From the NCBI GenBank assembly GCA_038025085.1, contig CM076140.1, positions 37,695,501 to 37,759,500 on the forward strand: 64,000 nt of DNA. Reading direction: 5' to 3'. Below the pieces are notes generated by a model. It saw only the letters and a list, made by a program, of their open reading frames with translations. It was not told the origin of the DNA and made no database searches. Shown here piece by piece: positions 1-11,169 of the stretch. This DNA comes from Tetragonia tetragonoides. Taxonomy: Eukaryota; Streptophyta; Magnoliopsida; Caryophyllales; Aizoaceae. Every line of letters begins with the position of its first letter. Position 1 is the first letter of the stretch. Both the position numbers and the translations under genes were made by a program.

Positions 1-560
1 GGACCCGAGAAGTCACTAGCAATCCCGTGGTCAACATTAGTGGGTGCACTTCCTTCCTGCAAATTGGTTTGCTCTCCACAATTGTCACCATAGTATCCAA
101 TACAAGGAGTGCTGTCCAACCCCTGTTGTGATATGCTCCCAATCACAGGTGAAACCCCGCCTGTAGGAGCAGAAGCACTCGGTCTGGTTGCTGATCACTC
201 CCTAAGGTAACCCCAAATCTCAACCCCTCCTCTGGAATCGGAGCCTTAGCAGCAGCATTCACAAGAAGGGGAGCAACTAACTGACCCAATTCCAACACAA
301 TACTAATGGTCGAACCTGAAAAAGAGCTTTGAATACCATTCAAACTAGAACCAGTACTAATCTGAATAGGTATTGCCTTGCTCAATTTTGTATGTGCCCC
401 CTCACCTGCCTCTTGACGCATCTCACGCGCCCCTTGCACCAAGTCACGCGTCTCACGTGTTTCACGCGACATCTGCTCATGCTAATGAGTAAGTGGGCAC
501 AAATCTGATGGAATGTTGATGTTGAGTGGAAGTCACAAAGGATTTTGACTCTCAAAAGCG
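1..560 (-). mobile_element. LINE ORF1 fragment, cut by left window edge
   Basis: Minus-strand reading around 472-143 gives a peptide with the motif GSTISIVLELGQL followed by LRFGVTLGSDQQP. The same order of motifs is found on the plus strand at about 2540-2690 inside the LINE copy at 2195-3603, and DNA similarity continues past this peptide to position 1 (shared words around the glutamine-rich and 'QEG' segments). It is therefore a second, inverted copy of the same LINE ORF1 region and continues off the left edge. Frames are broken and no reverse transcriptase is visible. The right boundary near 560 is approximate. No target duplication can be seen because one end is missing. Confidence 0.6.
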
Positions 561-1830
561 GAGAACGAGGTTTGCAAGAAACTTGAGTGCTTGATGTTTT
601 CAAGCTGTTAAAGAGACTTACTAGTGCTATTGTTCAGGTGGTCGTCGCGGTAATATGCTGATACCATATGCCATACATGAACAGGAATCAAAGAAGCAGC
701 AGGAGGTTAGGTGATTAATGCACTTGGGCATAGATTAAACGAGAACCTTTTATGTACTTCAAACATTTTCTGGGTGCAGTTCAAGCAAGTTCTATGCTTT
801 GAATTTTGTACTTAAGTGGTATATTCGTCAGAGGTGGTTTTGCCACCACATATCTGTCTGCGAGTAAAGTGTTTGGCTAAAATTGGACAAGTTGGAAACA
901 TTTGGAGATCCTAGTGCTTGCGTGCAAACTCTGAATCATGCATAGAGCACATGAATGGGGGTTAGTCGGGCAAAGCCCGGATACCTGTGTTATCTAATGA
1001 ATGTAAAATAATATATATGCTTTGTGGATACCACATCCTTAATGATCTTGATAAAAAAACTGAAGCTATTTTGCATGAACTCTTATATATTGGTTAATAA
1101 AGAAATAATCAGAGTAGTTATATTGGGTAGCAGCTGTGGACTGTGGTTGCACCTTATGATTGGGAATTCCTTAGTGCTCTGATATAGTCTTCCCTTTTCA
1201 GTAGCCAGTAGTAAATGAAGAAGTCAGAAATCCTTAAGGTGCTCGGCAAGGGATATGCTTAGGCCTTAGGGGTCTAACAAGCTCTATTAGGAATTATTGA
1301 TCAATCCCATACTAGGCCAGATTGCTATTTTGGTGGCCAAATCAAATGTACAGGAGTTGGATTGTGATCATATTATTCATGCCGGCTGTCGTTCAGAGAC
1401 ACATATTGTTTGGTCAGTTAGGGAATCCAAGTTTTAGTTGTATGTTCTTAGAGATCACAACGCTGTTCTGTTTGTAGATTTATGCAAAGTGCTTAGAAGC
1501 TCTGCAACAGATTATTTCTGGTGCCAAAAACTGAGGAAAATAATGTAAAAACAAAATCTGAATTGTCAGTGGCATTTCTTTCATTTTCATGTGAAACAAG
1601 CAAACTAGCAAAGAATCGAGTAATTATCGTATGTCCTAGTAACATAGGCTTTATGCTCGAGATGCTTTTGCCCCTTTCGGAGATATTAGTATGGTAAACA
1701 GAAGGTTAAAAGGCTTTTGCATGGATGTGAAAACGCGACCAACTTTCCAAACTCATGATTGCTGGTATTCATTTGTTCTGCGAATTACAAGATGAAAAAT
1801 TCTTTTTTTTTTCTTAATTATTATAAATAT
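561..1830. other. Non-coding stretch, probably intron of the kinase gene
   Basis: I see no reading frame with a recognisable domain and no RNA gene. The kinase gene at 5878-7135 lacks its upstream exons, and no kinase N-lobe motifs (glycine loop, VAVK) were found between 1 and 5877. The simplest reading is that this is part of a very long intron, with the upstream exons to the left of the window. This is inference; the 3' half could also be an isolated gene fragment. Confidence 0.4.
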
Positions 1831-1842
1831 TATAATGATTTT

Positions 1843-2024
1843 TTTATTTTTTTTTTTTTTAATTTTTTTTTTTTTAAGATAACATGGGTATCCAAGCTTT
1901 GCTTGACTAATCCCATGGGCCCTGAATACGCTGAAGACGACCTGGAAAACCCCAGTGGCCCTCAAACCTGGAACCTCTAAAATAGATCTCAGAGGTTATA
2001 CCAGCTGAGATATCCCCTCGGGAT
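1843..2024 (-). mobile_element. SINE-like element, minus strand
   Basis: Read on the minus strand the unit begins near 2024 with a short GC-rich segment containing TATCTCAGCTGG, close to a Pol III A box. About 45 bases later it has a degenerate B-box-like stretch (CCAGGTTTGAG), then a unique body, and it ends at 1876 in an A-rich tail (T-rich on the plus strand, 1843-1875). This order (tRNA-like head, body, A tail) is that of plant SINEs. The target duplication is not convincing because the flanks beyond the tail are low complexity. The family is not recognised. Confidence 0.5.
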
Positions 2025-2173
2025 TGATTCTTTGCTTTTACTATCATTTCCCAAGTAAGTTCCTTATTTATTTTGTTGGCTGAGTTTTATTTCTGACAAC
2101 GTAGCCTCAATTTATCCAGTCAATATAGCTGGGCTACTTTACTGGCTTTCTTTTTCGAAGAAGATACTGGAGT

Positions 2174-3624
2174 ATCATACTTTTATTGAGGACGCAGCGG
2201 CTGAGGGGCGTCGGAAGTGCACCGAGTGTGGAAGACCATGGACTGAAGAATTTGGTGGTCGGCGATCGGGGTGGTTAGTGAATAGCGGTGAGGCGCGTGC
2301 TGTGCGCAGTAGGGCGTGTGAGGCGCGTGATACACATGGTGAGGCGCGTGGGGAGCGTGCAGCTTCTGGAGTGGCACGTGAGGCGCGTGAAGCCTCTGGA
2401 ATGGCGCGTGAAGCGCGTGAGACTACTTGTTTGGCGCGTGAAGCGTGTGGAATGATTCACGAGATGTCTGCTGACTCGCCTAGGGTCATACCCATTCTGG
2501 TTAGTTCGGGTGATGATTTGGCTAGTTTCCAACGCTGTAACTCGGGATCAACTATTACATTGTTTTGGATTTGGGTAAGTTACTCTCCCCTATATTGGTG
2601 AATGCTGTGGCTAATACCCATAACCTTGTGGAGGGGTTAAAACTTGGGTTAACCTTAGGAAGTAATCAACAACCTGAAGGTACTAGTCCCATTGGTTCTG
2701 GCCCACTAGAGGTGGTTTCACCTGCGTCTGGGGATGCTTCGCAGCAAGGACTGGAGAACACTTCCTGTGGTGGCTTAATTGGTGACAAGGGTGGGAAGCA
2801 ATCTCATGTGCAGGAAGGTACTTCCCCTCCAGTTGAGAAGGGAAGAGTTCAGATGGGATCTGGGAAAACTTGTTTGAATATGGGCACGGATAAGGCCTGT
2901 TCAAGCAAGGGTGTTGAACATGGGGTTACTTTTGGAGTAGGTTCCAGTTCAGAGGAGGATGATAGTTTAGTGCTGGGGGAACTGGTTTGTTGTTAGATGA
3001 CCTTAGGAGGGACAATTTGAGGGAGGACTGGGCTTCTCATGTCTCCGAGACTCCTACTGTGGATTTGGGGGATGTTGCTCTTTTTACTGAGAAGGAGGTG
3101 GACTTTTCTTTGAGCCAAGGGCTGGCCATGATGGGAACCTCAGGGGGTCGCTTTGTGTCTCCCCAGCAGGCTGTACAACAGCCCTTGCAGCAGCCCGACT
3201 TTCTGCAACAAGATGTAGCTGTTGACTGTGAGGATGGCCTCCTTCCAACCCCATCATTGCCAGGTTATACGCTTGGTAGTGAGGAGGCGGATGCGCGAGG
3301 AAATGCACTTGTCGAGGCATTGGGTATTTCATTTGTCGATCGTATGGGTAAGGAGGTGGCACTAGGTAATCAGTTTACGTCTAGGAAAAAGAAGGGTATG
3401 CGAGAGCTTGAGCGCTTAAAGTCTAGCATAAATTATGACGGGCGCGGGTTAAGGGCAGGTTTTTTGAATAAGCATTGAATGTATAGGTTTATTTTCATTG
3501 GTTTGGCCCTTGGTTTGGCTATGGTCCTTCATTGAGGACGTTACTACTGGTGTATTCTCCCTATATCTCTTAATAAAATTCTTTTTCTTATCTAAAAAAA
3601 AAAATCATACTTTTATTGAGGACG
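2174..3624 (+). mobile_element. Non-autonomous LINE (ORF1-only) with 21-bp target duplications
   Basis: The insert is 2195-3603. It is bounded by identical 21-bp direct repeats at 2174-2194 and 3604-3624 (beginning ATCATACTTT, ending GAGGACG), the right one directly after an A run. The insert encodes an ORF1-like product split over three frames (2278-2601, 2565-2996, 2987-3478). The N part is Ala/Arg/Glu-rich from a GCGCGTG-rich repeat, and the C part is basic (RKKKGMRELERLKSSIN) and ends at a stop at 3476-3478. About 110 bases of 3' tail with AATAAAATTC follow, then poly(A). No endonuclease or reverse transcriptase region lies between ORF1 and the tail. A 5'-truncated normal LINE should keep its ORF2 end, so this looks like an internally deleted copy mobilised in trans. 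Assignment to ORF1 is by resemblance, not search. Confidence 0.75.
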
Positions 3625-5667
3625 TGTCGTCCTTTTCAACTAAACCAGGGATAATGGTAGTTGTAGGTTGGTTTTGAATTGTCCCTATCTTTCTTTTCTT
3701 TATTCTTCTTTTGGCTATTCTATATAGGTCTCTTTGGGGGCTTAAATCACTTGAGATTGTTTTTGCACTGAAAATTGCTCAAGTCTAATGCTGTATGTTG
3801 ATGCTTATTCAGACCTGTCCAAATTTGATCTGACTCGAAACCTGCTCAGAGAAAAATGGGTCTTGAAATTATAAACCAAAACCTGAAATTGGGCAACCTG
3901 AAAGCAACCTGACGGGCCCATTTTGTTTGGATGCAGACAATTTTTGTATTGAGTGTGTATGTCCTTATGTGAATGATTGAGTTCTGAGTTGTGAACCTGT
4001 TTGTTTAAATTGCAAGTTTCTTAGTTACATGTTGATCAATCATCATCATCTCATTTAAGTACATCATTCTTGAATTGATTAGATGCATGGTTCTTTGTAG
4101 CATGTGTGTCGAGTCCATTATTATCCTATTAACCGCATGCATGTATTCTGGTGAATCTGGATTCATCAAAGCCTTAGTTTATGGGTGCTTGACATATTAC
4201 TTGCATCCAAAGCCACACAAACACAAAAAGAAAAGAGAAAAAGGGTCAAGAAGTGAAACAACACTATTTGCTTCCCAAAACTATTATTTTGTTCTCCTCA
4301 CTTATTCCCAAAACCCATTGTACTAAGGCTATGCAACCTGGCTTCAAATCTCTGTACCTGGTCACGATCGCGAGAACGGTCGCGTCGTTAGGGAAGCAGA
4401 CTGATATTGTTGACGCATATCAGGTAGCGCCCCTCGCCGCATGAATTTTTGTGTCGGCCATATCAGCTGTTTCGGCCATTTATTGACCATATCGGTCGCG
4501 TATCGGACACCCCTTTACCTACCGGACAACCTGAAACCTGTTATGTTGCGTATCCGCTGATATTTGGTACCGTGTATGCAACAGTTACATATGCATTACC
4601 ATTGAATCTATGAGCCTATTTGGTCATTCTGCTTAGTCTATCTTGATGTCTTCTATCTCTCTACTTCACTCTGTTTCTATATTCAATAAGAATATTGTTT
4701 ATTATGGACTGTTCTAGTGTAAAAGCATATACTGAATATAAGAGACCAACCTCCTCACAGCTCTAAAGGATGGTCTGTGGATGCCCAAAATGCCTAGCCC
4801 CTTTGTCTTAGTAGCTTAGCTACTTGATTATACATGTGGAACTCACTTCCTCTTATCACATCAAATGTGGGATAAAATGTGACAAAGCCTTTGAGATATT
4901 CTTCCCTTGTCATAGCTGTTTTCCTTAAGTGCTCCTGCATCATGATAATGTGAGTTGGTTTACTGTCTCGAATCATTAAGTCATGACACACTCAATTTAA
5001 CAATTCTATCAGGAGGGCCTCCTGACCACCTGGGATAAGATCTAGGGGCTAGTGTCACTCGACTGTGTTACTTGTGCTTGACTAAAGATATCCAACATGA
5101 GTGCATTACTACATCCAACTTCCTTGTTTCGGATGTGCTATTTTATGAAATTTTGCATGCTTTGGCTTAAAATGATGTGTCAAGGGGGGTTATATATTCA
5201 ACGCTGGTACTTAGCTGAAATGCAGAGTCTGAGTAACAAGGCATAGAGGCTTCTCACCTCACCATTACTAAACATTTTTACCTTGGCTATAATTTATGTA
5301 ACCTCATCTCTTTCGCATGGATCATAAAAGTTTATTTTCTCTCGTTGTGACAAGATTTCTGCGTTTCCGTGGAATAGCAAAGTCAGAGACAAATGTTATA
5401 AGATTAATTGGTTATAGGAGCTATTTGTAAGTTGCTTTTTCGATCTCTTTTTTTCCTTCTCACTCCTGCCTAGAATGATTTCATGAGAGTTTCTTTATGT
5501 TGGCTCTTTCAAATGTGAAGTCTGAAGATCTGGAGCCTATCTCCGTTCTAGTTTTCATACCCTTTGTTGTTGTAGTCCTTGTGAAGGCCTTTTTTCTTCA
5601 TATATAGCTTGAGGGCATTACCTTTAGTCTCCTGATCGGACCTTTCAGACTATCCTTATAACATTTA
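3625..5667. other. Non-coding stretch upstream of kinase exon
   Basis: No gene recognised. A segment at about 4340-4590 is richer in CpG and repeats words such as GGCCATATC and TATCGG, suggesting an old mobile-element remnant of unknown class. A segment at 3810-3920 contains dispersed AACCTG words like the subterminal arrays of the hAT elements elsewhere in this window, but no ends could be defined. Confidence 0.4.
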
Positions 5668-5746
5668 AGAATGGGCTGACTCTCCACTTGATTAATAAAA
5701 TTTTCTCTTATCTTAAAAAAAAAGAATGGGCTGACTCCACCTGATT
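5668..5746 (+). mobile_element. LINE 3'-end stub (28 bp) between 25-bp target duplications
   Basis: A direct repeat beginning AGAATGGGCTGACTC and continuing through CCAC(T/C)TGATT lies at 5668-5693 and 5723-5746, with one indel and one substitution. Between the two sits only AATAAAATTTTCTCTTATC plus an A run (5694-5722). The same tail type closes the LINE at 3570-3603. This is a target-primed insertion that stopped after copying only the poly(A) tail and the last few bases. Confidence 0.7.
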
Positions 5747-5877
5747 GGTTAAGACTTGGTTTGGTTAATGCAATTATTTTTCCTTTTTAGTTTTATTTGA
5801 TACTCGCTCCAACAACATTGTATAGTTAAAACTTCAACCTTTCATTGATAACAGTTGATTTACACCTCTTTTTCCAG

Positions 5878-7135
5878 ATGTGCCTCCTGGTAAAGAGCCT
5901 TTGGACTGGAACACAAGGATGAAGATTGCAGCCGGTGCTGCCAAGGGGTTGGAGTATTTGCATGATAAAGCAAATCCTCCTGTCATATACAGGGATTTAA
6001 AATCATCAAATATCCTCCTCGATGAGGGATTTCATCCTAAGTTATCAGATTTTGGTCTCGCCAAATTGGGTCCTGTTGGCGACAAAACTCATGTGTCCAC
6101 CCGGGTGATGGGCACATATGGTTATTGTGCTCCTGAATATGCTATGACTGGCCAACTCACTTTGAAGTCTGATGTCTACAGTTTCGGGGTTGTCTTTCTT
6201 GAGCTCATTACAGGACGCAAGGCCATTGATAACACTCGTGCACCTGGAGAACATAACCTCGTCGCTTGGGTAAAAATTCCTTTATCTTCTTTCTTTATTT
6301 TTGCCTTGTTGCTCTTCTTCCTTGCATATATACCTGAGGCTAAGCTGGTGTTTCATATGTATTTAGGAAGCCCCTCTTTTGAACTTCTTCATATCTAGTA
6401 ATTCTGTTTGGCAAGGGACCTGTACTACTGAAACAGCTATCATATGTGTAGAAAGAAGTTGGTCTCACTATAGGCGTTTTGATGCATTTCTTTAATTCAA
6501 CTTTGCATGCATGTTTGCAGGCACGCCCACTTTTTAAGGACCGTAGGAAGTTCCCCAAAATGGCAGACCCATCGCTACAAGGCCGTTATCCAATGAGAGG
6601 TCTTTACCAAGCACTTGCAGTTGCAGCAATGTGTCTACAGGAACAAGCTGCCACAAGGCCTCTTATTGGGGATGTTGTAACCGCTCTTTCATATTTGGCA
6701 TCACAAATGTATGATCCAAATGCACCCAACAATCAGAGCAACAGAGTGGGTCCCTCCACACCGAGGACCCGAGGTGAGGGGAGGAGCTATGGTGATAGTC
6801 TGGATAGTCCAGATAGACGTGGGGCCCATCTCAATTCTCCTTCCACTCAAAGGAATTCCCCAGACTTTAGAAAGAGAGACCATCTTCGAGAACTGAGCAC
6901 TGGCGCAGATTTAGGCAGGACTGAAACAGGGGGTGGGTCAGGGAGGAGATGGGGTCTGGATGATTTGGAAAGGCAGGAATCACAGAGAGGAAGCCCTGTT
7001 AGTGCAGGAAGAACACCAAGGAACCGAGATCTAGATAGGGAACGTGCAGTAGCTGAAGCTAAAGTATGGGGTGAGAACTTGAGAGAGAAAAAACGTGCAA
7101 ATGCAATGGGCAGTTTTGACAGCTCAAATGAGTAA
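5878..7135 (+). CDS. PBL27/PBS1-type receptor-like cytoplasmic kinase (RLCK VII), last two exons
   Basis: Exon A is 5878-6269 (acceptor TTTCCAG, donor G^GTAAAA, first codon split). Exon B is 6521-7135 (acceptor TTTGCAG, stop TAA 7133-7135). The encoded C-lobe has the catalytic loop [10 protein letters not shown], the DFG motif (SDFGLAKLG), the activation segment [14 protein letters not shown], then [20 protein letters not shown] and the late-domain helix [17 protein letters not shown]. The long Ser/Arg/Gly-rich tail, with [25 protein letters not shown] and [17 protein letters not shown], matches my memory of Arabidopsis PBL27 better than PBS1. Such kinases are plasma-membrane-anchored by N-terminal acylation and relay CERK1/chitin signals to MAPKKKs. 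The N-lobe, glycine loop, catalytic Lys and acylation site are not in the window. The two exons join in frame without a stop, so the gene looks intact here. Confidence 0.9.
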
Positions 7136-8000
7136 GCTGAAGTCAAATCCTACAATATGATGATTTGCATGGGGCAGAGTTAAAACCATCATCTCAAGAG
7201 AGGTTGAGAAAGAAATTATTCGGCGGGTGTCATCGTTTACTGTCTTGGTTTCTGGTTTTCCACCAGGAATAAGGGTGTTGTATCCACCATTTGACTGTTG
7301 GCTCTCCGGTTAGGATGGAGCAAAATGTGTAGGTATGTGGTAAGTGGTTGGTCATACAGTCAAAGAATCGAGTAATCAGGGGGTGATGGGAAATATTGTC
7401 CTGTCATTGTCAACATTGACAGGATTTTCCTGTCCTCAGTGTTTTTATGTATGTAGGGTTTAGAAAGTACAGGGTAGAGAGACACTTTGGGAAGATGTTT
7501 GGTTCTGTTCCTTTTATATTGTTGGTTCATATGGGGAGACTTAGCGGGTTTGGCTTTCAAGTGTCTCATTGTTCCACCATTCCACCTTTGTATTCACTAT
7601 TCAGTACAGTTATCTTTCGTACGAATTTATGAGTCAGTCGTGTTTCCGGCTTACGGAGTTGGCGGAGTTGTCATCATCTTCATGCACCTAACCTTGTTAT
7701 TGATTTGTGCTTTCGAGTTTTCCATCTTATTTGCCACTAGCATATTAGGGGGAAACTGTTTAATGAATGTTCTTCAAGTGAACATGTGGTGGGAGCAACA
7801 GCCAGTTGCCCCAGTGAACACCACTAATGCTCGAGTGCTCTAAGAAACACGAAGATGCTCTCTATGTTGCTGTAAATGTGAATTTATGCTTTCGGATTAT
7901 TTACTTGAAGCCTTCATTAGATATTCTCTCAAAACTATGGCACCTGTATGGAATGCGAAATCTTTTGCAAATAATAAATGTTCTTTGGTAGTATACTATC
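7136..8000 (+). other. 3' untranslated and downstream region of the kinase gene
   Basis: Sequence after the stop is T-rich, with no reading frame of note. An AATAATAAA cluster at about 7969-7977 is a plausible plant polyadenylation region. The exact cleavage site cannot be set. Confidence 0.45.
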
Positions 8001-8366
8001 AAATAGGTCGGCCAGGTAAACGAGTAAACACAAAAGCTTCATACATGATTGCATGAGGCATGATATTTGTGAGGAAAAAATGTAATACCATCGTACATGA
8101 AAAGTGATACTCCAGACAAAAAGTGATACCTTATTTATGAGGCCGCCTCATAAGAGAGCTTTTGGATTTTGGGTTGGTCGATTCAAGTTTTGGGTTTCGA
8201 ACTTTCAATTAATGTTTCATTTGTGGTAACCTAACCAGTTGAATGTGGGTTTCTACATCTTCATTGATCTTAAAATTTGGCAAATATTATTTTTTAAATA
8301 AAGTTACAAAATGTCGAGAACCACCTTTCAAAATCAACTTTTTTGCAATAACCACTTAATAAATTA

Positions 8367-8598
8367 CTCCCTCTATTTTGAAAAAAACTTAACATTTATT
8401 TTTTGAAGGTTGATTTATGAAAAAAACTTAAGAATTTACAATGTAAAAATATTGTTGTTAGATTCATTTTAAATAGTATTTTTGAAAATCATATTTTTAT
8501 ATTTTATATTTTATATATTCATATAAATACATGCGGTCAAAGCAGTGCATTGGAGACCGTAAAAAAGTGAATGTTAAGAATTTTCTAAAACGGGGAAG
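8367..8598. mobile_element. Stowaway-type (Tc1/mariner) MITE
   Basis: The 232-bp unit starts CTCCCTCTATTTTG and ends AAACGGGGAAG. The two ends form imperfect inverted repeats of about 30 bp that include CTTAACATT on both sides. It is flanked by TA on each side (8365-8366 and 8599-8600). The CTCCCTC terminus and the TA duplication are diagnostic of Stowaway MITEs. It is non-coding. Confidence 0.85.
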
Positions 8599-8839
8599 TA
8601 TTTGTTTTCAAATTATTACCTTATTTGAGGTTTGAACTGTGAGATCACCAATTCTCCACCAGAGGCCACTTCCCGACCAAATTTTGAAAACAATTGCTGG
8701 TCCAAACCCTCCCCCTCCACCGGCCAAAAATTCTTTTGAATCAAAGATCATTAAGTACAGGGGCAAAATCATCATTTTTTCCTAAATTTGTTCAACAACT
8801 GGGCGATTTAAAAGTTAAAATATTATAAAAGGTGGTTAT

Positions 8840-8944
<105 letters not shown>

Positions 8945-10509
8945 GGATCTGGTGAGAAGGGAGCCTAGAATGAGATGGTGAGATGGAATCCTAGCCATCC
9001 AATCGGCTAATCTAACGGTAAAGGATGTCCCCTTGTTATTAATGGCACAACTGTAAATTTTTCGAACTTTAAGAGAATTAAAAGCTTCCAGTTGGGCCAA
9101 GCATTCTCTCTCTCAAAAAAAAAAAGAGCGTTATCTCTCTTCTCACCCTATTTTTTTCATGCGTCTCTCTCTCTCTTCAAAGCTAATCAGATTCAGATTT
9201 CCAAATCGTCAAATTCACGCAAAATCAAAATCAAAATCCAAATCCTCTCAAAATCGAGAACTTCAATTTCAATTTCGGATGAGATGTAGTTGAAGATCAA
9301 CAAACCTGCGATCTCATTTCCATTTCCTTTTTCTTTCCTCACACCAGGTTTTCTCACTTAAATTTATCTCCATATTCAATTCGCTTTTTTTTTGGCTCTA
9401 AAATAGAGTATACTTTTGTGTGATATACGATTCGTGGATGCAAAAAGATGTGGAATTTTTGTTTTTAGTTTGTGTTGATGTGTGATATTGAATTTGATGT
9501 TTTTAGGTTTTGCGTAATGGTGGCTTTGACAGGTTTTGATTTGTTTTTTATAGAACTTGGGATCGCATCGTCACATTTTGAGGTCTTTTTTAGGGTAATG
9601 TTGCGCATAGTTTTGTTTTGTTGTATCATTTATAAAGTTGCAGTTTTGAGATTAGGAGGTCACTTATAAGATTGTGGAGGGTCACTTGTAGAATATTAAG
9701 GGGTCACTTAAAGAAGAGAGAGCGGTCATTTATAAGAATGTGCAAATTGAAAACTAAAAATAGACTACTATAAAATTGAGTGGTCAATTTAAATAGGGAG
9801 AGGGGTCACTTCTAACCGCTTGCAGGATCACTTATAGCATACACTGACTGAATGGCCTAATGTATGATTGTGTATTTGTGTATAATACACATAAAGATCT
9901 TATGATGAAGGCAACCAGTAGTATGTGATGAAATACTTATGTTGTTCACAATTTAATACCATGACATATTGGTTTGTTTTTCTTAGTTTAATTTATGTAC
10001 AAATAATTTTGTATTATGTTCTATATAAGATGTTGTCACACAGAAGGCTTCTATGGAAGGAGACATATCGTCAATGGTCTTGAATAAGTTCCTGAATCAG
10101 CACTATCATTGAACAATCTCTTGGTCATTATCCTCTGCTCCTTTCTTAATTTACGCATATAGTATTAGTGAATGAACAACATTTTGCTTTTTAAACACTA
10201 TTCAGTCCCTGAAACAAAAGGATCAAAACTCTGAATACGCTATTTTGTTGATCACTTGTATGAGTATAAGTTGTGACAGAATTTAGGGTCACTTGTATAA
10301 GAATATAGGGTCACTTGTATGAGTATTTATGGCCACTTTTGCAATTATTCTTAATTTTTGTTATGAGAATTGCATGATAATTTTTCACACTTTTTTAGTG
10401 CCATAGGATATATCTAATCTACCTTCGATCATCTGTATATATATTGTGCGTGTATGATGATTTTGAAACATTGTATAGCTTTAAAGTCTATTATTGTTAG
10501 TACTATTGT

Positions 10510-10581
10510 AGCCTATTAGCTCAATTGGTAGAGCATTGTGCAATTGCGCAAGTGGATGTAGGTTCGAATCCTACATAGGCT
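10510..10581 (+). ncRNA. tRNA-like sequence with Pol III A and B boxes
   Basis: The 72 nt fold as a tRNA for most arms. Acceptor AGCCTAT pairs with ATAGGCT (7 bp). The D arm is GCTC/GAGC. The T arm is GTAGG/CCTAC around TTCGAAT. The A box TAGCTCAATTGG and the B box GGTTCGAATCC match consensus. The anticodon arm can pair TTGTG with CGCAA, but this leaves a 6-nt loop (CAATTG) without a usable U33-anticodon frame, so it is not a decodable tRNA. It is probably a Pol III-transcribed tRNA derivative carried by the surrounding element. Confidence 0.7.
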
Positions 10582-11107
10582 GTGAGCTTATTTATTTGAG
10601 TATGACTCTTAATTTTGGTGTCACTTTTTAATTAGGTTATGGTAATTCTAATAAGTTGTTAAACGTCGGTTTGTGTTTTTGGATGAGTCACTTTTGGTTG
10701 TATAAGATGTCACTTTTTGTTGTACAAGGGGGCCCACTTTTAATTATAAATAAGTAACTGAGAGTGCCCATCATAAACCACTTGTGTGAGCATGTTTTTT
10801 CCTCAGTAGATATATCCAGATTTCATATCTTCTGAATTCACCCACGTAAATGTCACTTCAGAAATATTTTTGATGTGGTCATGATATCACAGCCACCATC
10901 ACTTCCATTCATCACTTCCATCATCATGCTTAAGAATTACAGCAAAATATCAACCTACTTAAGATCAGTTATAATCAAACATTAACAATGATTACTATAA
11001 TGAACCATTGTGAAGATCACTTTGTAGCCAAATAAGGGTCTCTTTAAGTTATAAGGGTCACTCTTTAACTTAACATGCTGACTTCTCTCTTTATTCAAAG
11101 TTTAAAA

Positions 11108-11169
11108 AGCCTATGTAGGATTCGAACCTACACATGTGCACCATGCTCTACCATTTGAGCTAATAGGCT
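11108..11169 (-). ncRNA. Second tRNA-like sequence, inverted, shortened anticodon arm
   Basis: On the minus strand it repeats the acceptor AGCCTAT/ATAGGCT, the D arm GCTC/GAGC, the A box TAGCTCAAATGG and the B box GGTTCGAATCC of the copy at 10510-10581. The region between D and T arms is 10 nt shorter (GGTGCACATGT-like), so no anticodon arm remains. Outside the anticodon region the two copies are nearly identical and face each other across 526 bp. A decayed host tRNA pair would not be expected to keep acceptor and T arms perfect while losing the anticodon. Confidence 0.65.

Noticed and set aside
641..661. Kinase N-lobe exon (a GTGGTCGTCGCGGT stretch could read VVAV)
   Set aside because: No glycine loop, no catalytic Lys after it and no exon-length open frame with proper splice sites, so the match is too short.
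3804..3920. hAT element remnant with AACCTG words
   Set aside because: Word content is suggestive, but neither terminus nor target duplication could be found.
10510..10581. Functional host tRNA gene
   Set aside because: All arms except the anticodon arm are good, but the loop is 6 nt with no U33-anticodon frame, and the unit lies inside a transposon with an inverted sibling that lacks an anticodon arm.
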